From Owenia fusiformis (taxonomy: Eukaryota; Annelida; Polychaeta; Sabellida; Oweniidae), in NCBI GenBank assembly GCA_903813345.2, contig CAIIXF020000007.1, forward strand, positions 30,414,698 to 30,478,697: DNA of 64,000 nt. The letters are read 5' to 3'. The translations under genes and the position numbers were made by a program. Each line of letters starts with the position of its first letter. The first letter of the stretch is position 1. Shown in pieces: positions 43,101 through 45,707 of this stretch. The notes below the pieces were generated by a model. The model ran no database searches, was not told the origin of the DNA, and worked only from the letters and a program-made list of their open reading frames with translations.

Positions 43101-43552
43101 AAACAAACTTTATCTCTTCAACAGGAAAATGAATATTTTTTCAATAATAGACGCATTTAGGCTCACCTAAAACTGTGAGATTGTTTATAATGGACATTCA
43201 TTTTATGCAATTCAAAAACGTAATTAAATTTCTTTGTCAATAAATTAAGAACTGATTGAGAAAAAGGACAATATTTGTGAAACAAAAACTCCTTTAAAAC
43301 ATCTATTGAATAATACTCTACCATTCTTCTTATACAGCATCACTTCAGACTTGAATTCAACTTTCTTCTCCAAAGAGTCAAGGATCTTTTGTTTTTCGAC
43401 TTCATTGGTTTCTGTGCCGAAAAGGAACGTACAAGCACAGCTCCGTGACATAACATGTGCACGGGTGTAGTCTGTGAGCTCGAGGAATCCATCTGAGCAA
43501 TAGACGATTGGATAACCCTGTGATTGAGCATTCCCCAGCACAAAATTGCTGT
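334..43552 (-). CDS. Elk: ELK-type voltage-gated K+ channel gene, 16 exons found, 5' incomplete
   Basis: This is the gene-level entry; exons follow. The product is a tetrameric plasma-membrane potassium channel subunit opened by depolarisation. Counting from the first visible residue: PAS/PAC about 1-120, linker with [13 protein letters not shown] about 121-205, S1-S6 about 220-480 with filter SVGFGN at 445-450, C-linker and CNBHD about 480-690, acidic [11 protein letters not shown] segment about 700, Ser/Pro-rich tail, and a coiled coil in the last exon. All fifteen junctions are GT-AG and in phase, giving 1119 residues to the stop; human KCNH8 is about 1107. ELK is preferred over EAG or ERG because [21 protein letters not shown] and LPSISEDDE match remembered ELK proteins. 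The short N-terminal exon before the PAS core was not located. No inactivating change was seen. The ortholog (KCNH3, 4 or 8) cannot be assigned; invertebrates usually have a single Elk. Confidence 0.95.
1248..1392 (+). repeat. Dispersed 'TGTCACC' repeat, copy 1
   Basis: A roughly 140-bp repeat starting near AATGTCACCAACTGCCATTT and ending TATGGTGACATAAT. Related copies lie at 19721, 22338, 39741 and 61335. The two ends are short inverted sequences (GTCACCA and TGGTGAC), so it looks like a MITE. It has no coding content. Confidence 0.6.
2030..2470 (-). pseudogene. Broken coding remnant inside the foldback element
   Basis: A minus-strand frame from 2470 encodes [20 protein letters not shown] and a following [20 protein letters not shown]. 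After [12 protein letters not shown] the protein-like text continues in another frame as [20 protein letters not shown] and [16 protein letters not shown], up to a stop near 2030. So it carries one frame change. I do not recognise the family. Its place inside the inverted repeats suggests it was captured cargo or part of the element's own gene. Confidence 0.4.
2685..3300. repeat. 54-bp minisatellite with an internal block duplication
   Basis: The unit is 54 bp, built around ATTGAAGTCTTGCTGATTTT and GTTGTTTCTTGTAATGTTG, in about 11 imperfect copies. A block starting TGTCTCTCGGAATG recurs 290 bp later (2721 and 3011), which is not a multiple of 54. This indicates a later block duplication. Because 54 is divisible by three, a repetitive 122-aa minus frame stays open; it is not a gene. 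Confidence 0.85.
3970..4052. repeat. 25-bp direct duplication
   Basis: ACTATTGCTTTTAACGCCAC followed by TTAGCC occurs twice, about 50 bp apart. Nothing else is seen between the foldback element and the exon at 4164. Confidence 0.8.
4164..4321 (-). CDS. Elk: ELK tail exon
   Basis: The acceptor is TTTTGCCACAG and the donor is G|GTAAGT. In phase 2 it encodes [20 protein letters not shown], then [14 protein letters not shown] and [15 protein letters not shown]. It is a Pro/Arg/Ser-rich cytoplasmic tail with no recognised domain. It leaves in phase 1 and joins exactly to the last exon. Confidence 0.85.
4322..5417. other. Intron sequence, little recognised
   Basis: A short degenerate array of GGGCTTGATGCAAGGGC-type units lies at about 4573-4620. 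The rest is AT-rich with no recognised element or exon. Confidence 0.5.
5418..5745. repeat. ~120-bp tandem repeat, 2.7 copies
   Basis: Copies begin ACAGGAAGARATAYAAAATG at 5418, 5538 and 5657. They are nearly identical, which points to recent amplification. Each contains TGTTGGAGGAGAAATACTGA. Noncoding. Confidence 0.9.
5850..6464. mobile_element. Inverted-repeat element, ~615 bp (MITE-like)
   Basis: The ends are inverted copies of about 160 bp, starting ATATC(A/C)ACTGTTCCAC and including CATTCAAGATGGTGGCC and GCCATGCAAACTAAT. The centre has no convincing ORF. The arms are fairly diverged, so it is an older insertion. No clear target duplication was found. Confidence 0.75.
6615..6686 (-). CDS. 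Elk: ELK small tail exon (72 nt)
   Basis: The acceptor is CCATATGCAG and the donor is AG|GTAGTG. In phase 2 it reads [20 protein letters not shown], then RAFG. The peptide is basic and serine-rich ([10 protein letters not shown]), a possible kinase or 14-3-3-type site by composition only. Its 72 nt make it a symmetric exon. Support comes from splice sites, frame and higher GC; the tail is not conserved enough for homology. Confidence 0.8.
6687..7708. other. Intron; isolated mariner-like end and CA/TA microsatellite
   Basis: TACAGGGTGACCCAAAGAAT near 6929 resembles the mariner-like termini seen at 13301 and 13603, but no partner end was found. A short ACACACACACATATATG tract lies near 7274. 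Nothing else is recognised. Confidence 0.45.
7709..7914 (-). CDS. Elk: ELK exon: acidic post-CNBHD segment
   Basis: The acceptor is TTTTTTCCAG and the donor is AG|GTATGC. It reads [20 protein letters not shown], then a run rich in Asp and Glu and a basic/serine stretch, [29 protein letters not shown] matches remembered fly Elk, and human KCNH8 has LPSIVEDEEEE at this position. The segment is probably disordered. Phase 0 in, phase 2 out. Confidence 0.93.
7969..8126. mobile_element. pogo-like MITE, copy 1 (158 bp)
   Basis: The ends are CAGTGAAACCTGT and ACAGGTTTTACTG. The interior has repeated AAGTGGAACACC motifs. The family recurs at 24273, 52122 and 57249. These ends resemble pogo/Tigger-type inverted repeats, which insert at TA; here the flanking TA is not kept on the left. 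Confidence 0.75.
8521..8552 (+). repeat. Solitary mariner-like end
   Basis: AAGGGTGGGCCAAAAAATGT matches the inverted end of the element at 13301-13603. No second end was identified; the following sequence is plain AT-rich DNA. Confidence 0.4.
8751..9068 (+). mobile_element. tRNA-derived SINE (~318 bp)
   Basis: A Pol III promoter is readable: box A TGGCTCAGTGG at 8762-8772 and box B GGTTCGATTCC at 8810-8820, in the tRNA-like spacing. A non-tRNA body of about 240 bp follows, with a CTCCTCCAAGGAGGGG hairpin, and it ends in an (ATA)n-type tail. A simple-repeat tail rather than poly-A suggests mobilisation by a LINE with such a tail. No clear target duplication was found. Confidence 0.8.
9069..9964. 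other. Intron; 30-bp duplication and mariner-like end
   Basis: GGAAATATTGCATTGTCTAT plus TTATACTTCT is repeated twice at about 9780-9840. A sequence near 9612-9632 reads, on the minus strand, TACAGAGTGGACCAAAAAAA, like a mariner-family terminus. No exon is seen until 9965. Confidence 0.5.
9965..10182 (-). CDS. Elk: ELK exon: CNBHD second half with intrinsic ligand
   Basis: The acceptor is TATGTTCCAG and the donor is GAG|GTATGT. It encodes [31 protein letters not shown] and [14 protein letters not shown]. The final YNL matches the intrinsic-ligand motif that fills the nucleotide pocket in KCNH channels, so direct cAMP gating is not expected. Phase 1 in, phase 0 out. An open plus-strand frame here is only antisense to this exon. 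Confidence 0.97.
10183..11344. other. AT-rich intron, nothing recognised
   Basis: No exon, repeat family or structured element was recognised. Confidence 0.5.
11345..11555. mobile_element. 'CCCGTAGCCAGG' MITE, copy 1 (~210 bp)
   Basis: The left end is GCCCGTAGCCAGGGGGGGTT and the right end, inverted, is GGCCTGTAGCTAGGATTTGC. It has C/G homopolymer runs and an internal TTCGGGCGAACCCC palindrome. The interior (TTCAAAATCATGCAGTTTTT) matches the copy at 16308 in reverse orientation and the fragment at 50820. Confidence 0.75.
11556..12286. other. Intron, nothing recognised
   Basis: There is a doubled GTTTCATTAA near 11561-11582, otherwise plain sequence. Confidence 0.45.
12287..12467. mobile_element. 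Hairpin MITE (~180 bp)
   Basis: Inverted arms of about 75 bp start CTTGTATTCG and include CCTACTATTTTATGG and AACTCATTTAAATAT, around a short AT spacer. Weaker similarity outside the arms (TTATTTGGCCC and AATAATCTGGCCC) hints that the full element is longer, about 12200-12512. Confidence 0.75.
12468..13300. other. Intron, nothing recognised
   Basis: No exon or repeat was identified apart from the outer flank noted for the hairpin element. Confidence 0.45.
13301..13603. mobile_element. mariner-like MITE with TA target site (303 bp)
   Basis: The ends are CAAGGGGGTCAAAAAATGGG and, inverted, CAGGGTGGGCCAAAAATGGG. Both are flanked by TA. It contains an (AT)n run near 13430 and no ORF. Related single ends occur near 6929 and 8521. 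Confidence 0.75.
13846..13972 (-). CDS. Elk: ELK exon: CNBHD first half
   Basis: The acceptor is CTTTCTAG and the donor is G|GTAAGT. It reads [19 protein letters not shown], then [20 protein letters not shown], the first beta-roll strands of the cyclic-nucleotide-binding homology domain. The stretch lies in a very AT-rich neighbourhood and has no ATG-started ORF. Phase 0 in, phase 1 out. Confidence 0.96.
13973..15487. other. AT-rich intron, nothing recognised
   Basis: No exon was seen. There is a short TAGCTAGCTAGC run near 14904. No repeat family was identified. Confidence 0.45.
15488..16098. mobile_element. Foldback element with nested hairpin (~610 bp)
   Basis: The outer inverted ends share GTGATACACAGATATTGGCC-like sequence and TTTTG(C/T)AGTAGGATC. 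Inside is a second hairpin with perfect 12-bp arms, CCGGACTCTTGT at 15767-15778 and ACAAGAGTCCGG at 15850-15861, extending imperfectly to about 30 bp. No ORF. Confidence 0.65.
16308..16467. mobile_element. 'CCCGTAGCCAG' MITE, copy 2 (160 bp)
   Basis: The inverted ends are CAGGCCCGTAGCCAG and CAGGCCCATAGCCAG, 14 of 15 identical. The interior is the reverse complement of the copy at 11345 (for example AAATTTGGCCCAAATCACTG). No clear target duplication was found. Confidence 0.8.
16735..16857 (-). CDS. Elk: ELK exon: C-linker end
   Basis: The acceptor is ATCTCTTTCAG and the donor is CAG|GTATTG. It encodes [20 protein letters not shown] and [20 protein letters not shown], the end of the C-linker that leads into the binding-homology domain. 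It is in phase 0 at both ends (123 nt). Fly Elk has REFPEELRGDVSMHLHREIL at this point, from memory. Confidence 0.96.
16858..17640. other. Intron, nothing firm
   Basis: Degenerate partial repeats of CATGACCGTGCTCTATTC occur near 17475 and 17560. They may belong to the palindromic elements that follow. Confidence 0.4.
17641..17760. mobile_element. Small hairpin element (~120 bp)
   Basis: The inverted arms are AGCTGTTCTTTTTTACTCCC and, at the other end, GGGAGTAAAATAGAACAGCC in complement. It may be one part of a larger composite with the palindrome at 17869. Confidence 0.55.
17869..18027. repeat. Near-perfect 160-bp palindrome
   Basis: Arms of about 73 bp begin GGAATAAATAATGATAGGCC and include TTGGACAGAATGTT. 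They differ at only about four positions around a spacer of about 12 bp (ACCTTCGGTTCG region). Such arm identity means a recent foldback MITE or ongoing homogenisation of the arms. Confidence 0.85.
18028..19364. other. Intron, nothing recognised
   Basis: No exon or repeat family was identified. A doubled GAGTAGAGAGT motif is near 18692-18720. Confidence 0.45.
19365..19681. mobile_element. MITE with ~105-bp inverted repeats (317 bp)
   Basis: Both ends start CACGCGGTCCTAACT(C/T)CGACC. The arms contain GTCTCATACTGCACCGTTTT and differ at about nine positions. A candidate 5-bp duplication CCTGT flanks it at 19360-19364 and 19682-19686. The loop of about 100 bp has no ORF. Confidence 0.85.
19721..19856 (+). 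repeat. Dispersed 'TGTCACC' repeat, copy 2
   Basis: It contains CATTAACATGCAAAGTGTCA, ACCTGCCATTTGTTAGAAAT and ends near GTCATCAGTGATG. It aligns with the copies at 1248 and 61335. Confidence 0.6.
20442..20880. repeat. Two diverged tandem copies of a ~220-bp unit
   Basis: Both copies include GATTTCATTC(A/G)ATTGTAAAC, ATCAAAACTATG and TAGGATTGTCC, about 220-240 bp apart. They are old, with many small indels. Noncoding. Confidence 0.65.
21120..21319 (-). CDS. Elk: ELK exon: end of S6 and C-linker
   Basis: The acceptor is CTACTTTCAG and the donor is GAG|GTGAGT. It reads [20 protein letters not shown], the S6 gate region, then [19 protein letters not shown] and [16 protein letters not shown] of the C-linker. 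[11 protein letters not shown] is nearly invariant in KCNH channels. Phase 1 in, phase 0 out. Confidence 0.97.
21320..22019. other. Intron, nothing recognised
   Basis: This separates the S6/C-linker exon from the AGGTCA-rich repeat. No structure was identified. Confidence 0.4.
22010..22290. repeat. Degenerate repeat rich in AGGTCA/TGACCT half-sites
   Basis: The phrase GTGAACTTCTGAGAAC with GATTTTGAAAAAAA recurs about 160 bp apart. Within it, AGGTCATTGAAGGTCA (22097-22112) is a perfect direct repeat of the nuclear-receptor half-site with 4-bp spacing. A second copy at 22133-22148 has one mismatch. Function is unproven; it may just be repeat text. Confidence 0.6.
22338..22429 (+). repeat. Dispersed 'TGTCACC' repeat, diverged copy
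   Basis: It has TTTGTTACAGATGC, GCCAACTGCCAACC, TATGTCACCAC and ends GTTGTGACATAA. It is shorter and more diverged than the copies at 1248, 19721 and 61335. Confidence 0.4.
22585..22773 (-). CDS. Elk: ELK exon: pore loop, selectivity filter, start of S6
   Basis: The acceptor is CTTGTTTCAG and the donor is G|GTAAGT. It encodes a turret with a possible N-glycosylation site (NKT), the pore helix [10 protein letters not shown], and the filter SVGFGN (codons at 22643-22660). [19 protein letters not shown] of S6 follows. GFG in place of GYG is normal for the EAG/ERG/ELK superfamily. Phase 1 in and out. Confidence 0.98.
22774..24027. other. Intron between pore and S5 exons
   Basis: A hairpin-like pair of ACGAGAAAT-type motifs lies at about 23880-23935 (TTTCTCGTCACTC and GAGTGACGAGAAA-like). 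No exon was found. Confidence 0.35.
24028..24232 (-). CDS. Elk: ELK exon: S4 voltage sensor and S5
   Basis: The acceptor is TGTATTTTCAG and the donor is G|GTGAGA. The S4 reads [19 protein letters not shown], with basic residues at every third position. S5 follows as [20 protein letters not shown]. It ends in the pore turret, NWTIG. Phase 0 in, phase 1 out. A pogo-like MITE lies 41 bp upstream in the adjacent intron. Confidence 0.97.
24273..24415. mobile_element. pogo-like MITE, copy 2 (143 bp)
   Basis: The ends are CAGTAAAACCTGTCTTAGTG and ACAGGTTTTACCG, with TA on both sides (24271-24272 and 24416-24417). Repeated TAGTGAACACC motifs are inside. Confidence 0.85.
25042..25262. repeat. Dispersed repeat sharing a terminus with 28955 and 53307
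   Basis: The sequence GGCTGTCCGATGGGATTTGC followed by TATGCCTTGGCATTGCTGTT occurs again, inverted, at about 53307. Its TAGCAAATCCCA end (reverse strand) also starts the element at 28955. Related AAATGGC blocks lie inside. Confidence 0.55.
25381..25538 (-). CDS. Elk: ELK exon: end of S2, S3
   Basis: The acceptor is TCTTTTCAG and the donor is TCT|GTGAGT. It reads [20 protein letters not shown], then the S3 segment [19 protein letters not shown]. The acidic residues of S2 (DI.LNFRTT) and S3 (LDF, PFD) that pair with S4 arginines or bind metal in EAG-superfamily sensors are present. No ATG-initiated ORF marks this exon. Phase 1 in, phase 0 out. Confidence 0.97.
25781..26021 (-). CDS. Elk: ELK exon: pre-S1, S1 and start of S2
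   Basis: The acceptor is TTCTGTTGCAG and the donor is G|GTAAGT. It encodes [20 protein letters not shown], then the S1 helix [20 protein letters not shown] and the start of S2, [11 protein letters not shown]. The wording is very close to fly Elk (HYG..K, VPYNAAF). It enters in phase 0 and leaves in phase 1, and the next exon completes [10 protein letters not shown]. Confidence 0.97.
26022..27799. other. Intron; two weak hairpins
   Basis: ACTTTTGATGAACT (near 27372) and AGTTCATCAAAAGT (near 27458) form perfect 14-bp arms of a small foldback. ACACTCCAAAA (26617) and TTTTTGGAGTG (26743) are possible ends of another. No exon was seen. Confidence 0.4.
27800..27963 (-). CDS. Elk: ELK exon: conserved [13 protein letters not shown] linker
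   Basis: The acceptor is TTTTTTAG and the donor is AAA|GTAAGT. In phase 1 it reads [20 protein letters not shown], then [17 protein letters not shown] and [29 protein letters not shown](H/Q) is diagnostic of ELK channels just before S1. There is no ATG in frame, so it is easily missed in ORF scans. It leaves in phase 0. Confidence 0.95.
28707..28845. mobile_element. Hairpin MITE (139 bp)
   Basis: The inverted ends are GGCCCCAATAAATTAATTGT and, from the right, GGCCCAATAAGTTAATTGTC. They are strongly similar over about 27 bp, with CTGT continuing inward. No ORF. Confidence 0.7.
28955..29390. mobile_element. Repeat element with CCCACCAAACAAA ends
   Basis: TAGCAAATCCCACCAAACAA at the left and TTTGTTTGGTGGGAT near 29350 form inverted ends, followed by an ATAAT-rich tail. 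Inside are two diverged copies of GCCATTTTGAAAATCTC/TTCTTGA-type sequence and GAACGAACGAATGGACG. It is a familiar kind of dispersed invertebrate repeat, but I cannot name the family. Confidence 0.55.
30216..30545. repeat. 32-bp minisatellite, 10 copies
   Basis: The unit is ATAGCCAAGATATTTTGGGT plus (A/C)CTACCCATGAT. Copies are almost identical except one A/C position. In order the variants run A C C A C C A A C A, which suggests amplification partly by three-unit (96-bp) blocks. Confidence 0.92.
31250..31510. repeat. Degenerate array related to the following satellites
   Basis: Units alternate GAATACAGAACATGTACAAA and GATAAATAATATAGAACATG with CACTGTACGCAGG. The shared AGAACATGT and GCAGGATAA cores link it to the arrays at 31925 and 33385. 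Confidence 0.75.
31925..33240. repeat. 135-bp minisatellite, ~9.7 copies
   Basis: The unit is exactly 135 bp (for example ACAGAACAAGCACAGAGGAT at 32461 and 32596). Left copies are more diverged than right ones. Since 135 is a multiple of three, two minus-strand frames stay open for about 400-450 codons with a 45-residue repeat. No codon-level conservation argues for a protein. Confidence 0.93.
33385..34256. repeat. 41-bp minisatellite, ~21 copies
   Basis: The unit is ACATGTACATAAGTCCCTGT plus ATGCAGGATAAAGAACATAGA, 41 bp. A variant with GGACACATG recurs about every 300-400 bp. One copy (about 34110) has a 3-bp insertion. All three minus frames are open for 245-329 codons because the unit has no stop in any frame. 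Confidence 0.93.
34257..36735. other. Intron; one small hairpin
   Basis: ATGAGTGTGATATTCTTA (35004) and its inverted partner TAAGAATATCACACTTAT (about 35040) form a hairpin with 18-bp arms. ATTGTGCACA-type motifs recur at about 35715-35795. No exon was seen. Confidence 0.5.
36736..36816 (-). CDS. Elk: ELK linker exon (81 nt, symmetric, possibly alternative)
   Basis: The acceptor TTTTAATTCAG and a strong donor G|GTAAGT bound 81 nt that fit phase 1 in and out. It encodes a Ser/Gln/Gly-rich stretch, [20 protein letters not shown], followed by ARKQVVV. The linker between PAC and S1 is poorly conserved in ELK channels, so homology cannot confirm it. The perfect phase, the splice sites and the lack of stops support it. 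Because 81 is a multiple of three, it could be a cassette exon. Confidence 0.7.
37590..37697. repeat. ~17-18-bp degenerate tandem repeat
   Basis: Six or so units of the type AGCCCTAAGTTCAGAG with CCCTGA/CCTTGG variants. Noncoding. Confidence 0.8.
38626..38768. mobile_element. Hairpin MITE (~143 bp)
   Basis: The left arm CAATTTTATGATTTAT...ATGACCTCAAATTTT is matched by the inverted right arm AAATTTTATGATTTAT...ATGACCCCAAATTTT. AAAGACCTCAA occurs both at the left end and in the centre. Confidence 0.65.
38970..39170. other. GC-rich block of unknown nature
   Basis: It is conspicuously richer in G and C than its surroundings. Open frames exist on both strands (plus strand with [20 protein letters not shown]; minus strand from a TTTTCACAG acceptor-like site). 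Neither peptide is recognised and no convincing donor was found. It could be an exon of an unknown transcript or a fragment of a mobile element. Confidence 0.35.
39366..39452 (-). CDS. Possible symmetric cassette exon in the ELK PAS-S1 linker (87 nt)
   Basis: A pyrimidine-rich acceptor (TTTCTACACAG) and a plausible donor (C|GTAAAT) bound 87 nt, exactly 29 codons. It fits phase 1 in and out, like its neighbours. In that frame it reads [17 protein letters not shown]..., with no stop. A second frame is also open and looks protein-like ([20 protein letters not shown]), which makes the assignment unsure. The block is more GC-rich than its surroundings. Neither peptide matches anything I recognise, and it could be an exon of something else or chance. 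Confidence 0.3.
39741..39847 (+). repeat. Dispersed 'TGTCACC' repeat, copy leading into a tandem array
   Basis: AAATGTCACCATCTGGTTAG and TTACAAAAGTGTAACAATTT match the body of the repeat family. Its 3' end continues into the 47-bp array next to it. Confidence 0.5.
39848..40031. repeat. 47-bp tandem repeat, 4 copies
   Basis: The unit is AATCCTCTGTTGTTATAAC followed by (G/A)ATATGACATCACCA and (G/A)(G/A)ATGGTGACATA. The TATAACAATAT...TGGTGACATAA text equals the 3' end of the TGTCACC repeat, so the array arose by amplifying that end. G and A variants alternate copy by copy. Confidence 0.9.
40032..41685. other. Intron, nothing recognised
   Basis: A C9 run lies near 40610. No exon was seen between the array and the PAC exon. 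Confidence 0.45.
41686..41823 (-). CDS. Elk: ELK exon: PAS/PAC C-terminal part
   Basis: The acceptor is TATTTTAG and the donor is G|GTAAGG. With the split Gly codon it reads [19 protein letters not shown], then [15 protein letters not shown], the PAC half of the PAS domain. It ends with VENQLN in the variable linker. It is in phase 1 at both ends, so downstream linker exons of matching phase can be included or skipped without a frame change. Confidence 0.95.
41824..43321. other. Intron between the two PAS exons, nothing recognised
   Basis: The text around 42880-42970 was read and gave no exon. No repeat was identified. Confidence 0.45.
43322..43552 (-). CDS. Elk: ELK exon: PAS domain core
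   Basis: The exon is read from acceptor TTTTTCAG to donor G|GTAGAG. It encodes [21 protein letters not shown] and [12 protein letters not shown], then [11 protein letters not shown], which is the eag-type PAS core. In the family this cytoplasmic domain packs against the CNBHD and tunes gating. It enters in phase 1, so one base of its first codon comes from a missing upstream exon. That exon should carry the PAS cap (RRG-x-APQNTFLDTI-like in relatives). No such sequence was found between here and the window end. Confidence 0.95.
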
Positions 43553-45005
43553 CTGAAAAATATAATAAACCATAATTTAATTAACAATTGAAATCTCCAA
43601 GCTTTCAATATATGATAGTACATTGTGTAGTAGAGTGGGAAACAAGGTATAATGAGGCCGTCCAACTGTCCCGCAATTTGCGTATTTGTCACATATTTGC
43701 TGAAGTCACACAGAATATGTCACGCAAATATGCATTTTACCTGATAATTATCAAGCAAAAATATTTCTGTAGAAGAACTTCTACATAAAAAACTAACGCT
43801 GAAAAAAAAGCGAACATATTTCCTTCGGATTTTTCGCGCAATTCCGTATATGACCAAGTTGACAGGTCTGTATAATGATCAGTGCTGAAATAAATCTATA
43901 TCAATATAGGATATTTCAAGGTTAGGCATTTTGATCACGATAGTGTAATATGTTATTATCATACTATCTGCTGATCAATCATAAATCTCTGGCTAATGAA
44001 TTAACCAGATTTTGTAGCGAACGTTTTTGAGTCGGAAAAGACAGTAAATTGAACTGACAAGTTATTAGCATAAAAACTGTTGCATGCATGATATTGAACT
44101 GATGCATAGAAAGAAATCTACAGATAGCATTATTAATGACAAGAAAATGGATCACTAGATATATGTTTTACAAGATGTTTTAGATATATGTATAACTTGG
44201 TTTATGTATCTCTAGTTATCGGTTTGTATAACACAGTGTTGCTCTATTCCAAGATCTAACATGATCTTCTCCTTAAATTGCACAAGTTTAGTTATTTCTC
44301 TCTGTTGATGATTAAATGGGTTGTCTAAACGGCAAAACTGTCTCTATATTGACATTCTATTGTGCTTTGAAAAAATAGTTAACTAATTAAATGAGAGACC
44401 CCAGATGTGGCTAGCATACATGCCTTTGGGTAGTATATGGTATTATTTAAACCATACATTTAACAATTGACGGCTAAAAAAAAAAATCATCCTTTGGGCT
44501 TTGTTAGGAGAGATCAATGCTTGATCCAGGTTACATGATGTAACTTTAATGTCCCTATTGCAAATGTAATATGCAGATCTCCTGAACACGAAAAGTATCT
44601 TTTTATGGATCCTAACAATATCTATTTTCATAATATTACAGAATATAATGTATTTGGGTAAAATTAATTTTTCAAATCAATGAGTGTCATTCTAATAATA
44701 CACAAATTAATTTTTGTATCAGGACAACCAGATTAACATTTAACATTCATTATATGACAAATATGTGCATACTATGTACAACTTTTAATATACATGTATA
44801 TATGCTTTTGAGATATGGTGTATGTAGGAATACATGTTAATTTGGTAATGTATTGAAACATGCACAGGGAAGTATCACATTATCAATATAATGATATCAT
44901 AATGATAGTTATATGAGCAAGCCATGAGTGTTCAAACAGTTTAATATGACCTAATGATATGCCATTCATCCAAGTAATTATACTGCCTGATACAGTTTAA
45001 TCCTT
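43553..45005. other. Upstream of the PAS exon: intron 1 or flank
   Basis: No sequence resembling the ELK N-terminal cap exon was found on the minus strand. AT-rich with no recognised element. Confidence 0.45.
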
Positions 45006-45009
45006 TTAA

Positions 45010-45703
45010 CCTTTAGCGTGCTGCCGGCGGACTCGTCCGCCGAGACTAAAATGTCTCTCACAACTGCCGGCGGACCCGTACGCCCAATTTCAAACTTTTA
45101 AAAACTTTACTTTTTCGCGCCATTCGTATTGTCCAATTAGATTGCCCGATTTATTCAGTGCCTAACATGACTTCCTGTTGACCTAGAAATGGCGATATTT
45201 CGAAAAATAATTCTCAATTCAACAATTTAAACAGTGTTTTAGTCGTTTTTAGTGAACGAATCGTACAAAATGGTGGACAAATACGATCACAACGAAAATG
45301 TGGAGGAAATTGATTACGATTTCGAGCTCTTTAGGCTCTTGGAAGCCGATAACGGTCATCGAAAATAGAAACTAGAATATTTTCTGAATTGAAAAATTGA
45401 ACATTCGATCGCTGCAAATTCAGATTTGGATTCTGACCAGACGAAGAGGCGGAGCGGCGGATTCCGGAGGAGAATTCATGGTATATTTATGCCCAGTCGT
45501 GTTAATGTACGAAAAAATTCATGAGAACATTTTTTTCATGAGCCAGGCCACTGTATCTTCCCTTTGTGAAAATTTTATCCAGATTCATTCAGTAGTTATT
45601 GAGATATTAATTATTTAGTCCAGGTATATCATTTTTTGCACTCTTTGAAAAATAAGCCAGTTGCGTGGGATATATTTGCTGAAATAAGGCAGCATGGTAA
45701 AGG
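45010..45703. mobile_element. piggyBac-like non-autonomous element (694 bp)
   Basis: TTAA flanks both ends (45006-45009 and 45704-45707), the piggyBac target. The ends are CCTTTAGCGTGCTGCC and, inverted, CCTTTACCATGCTGCC, 14 of 16 identical. Near the left end CTGCCGGCGGACTCGTCCGC and CTGCCGGCGGACCCGTACGC form subterminal direct repeats with internal palindromes. A short acidic reading frame from 45270 (MVDKYDHNENVEEIDYDFEL) ends after about 30 codons and could be the remnant of a transposase N-terminus. No transposase core remains. Confidence 0.85.
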
Positions 45704-45707
45704 TTAA

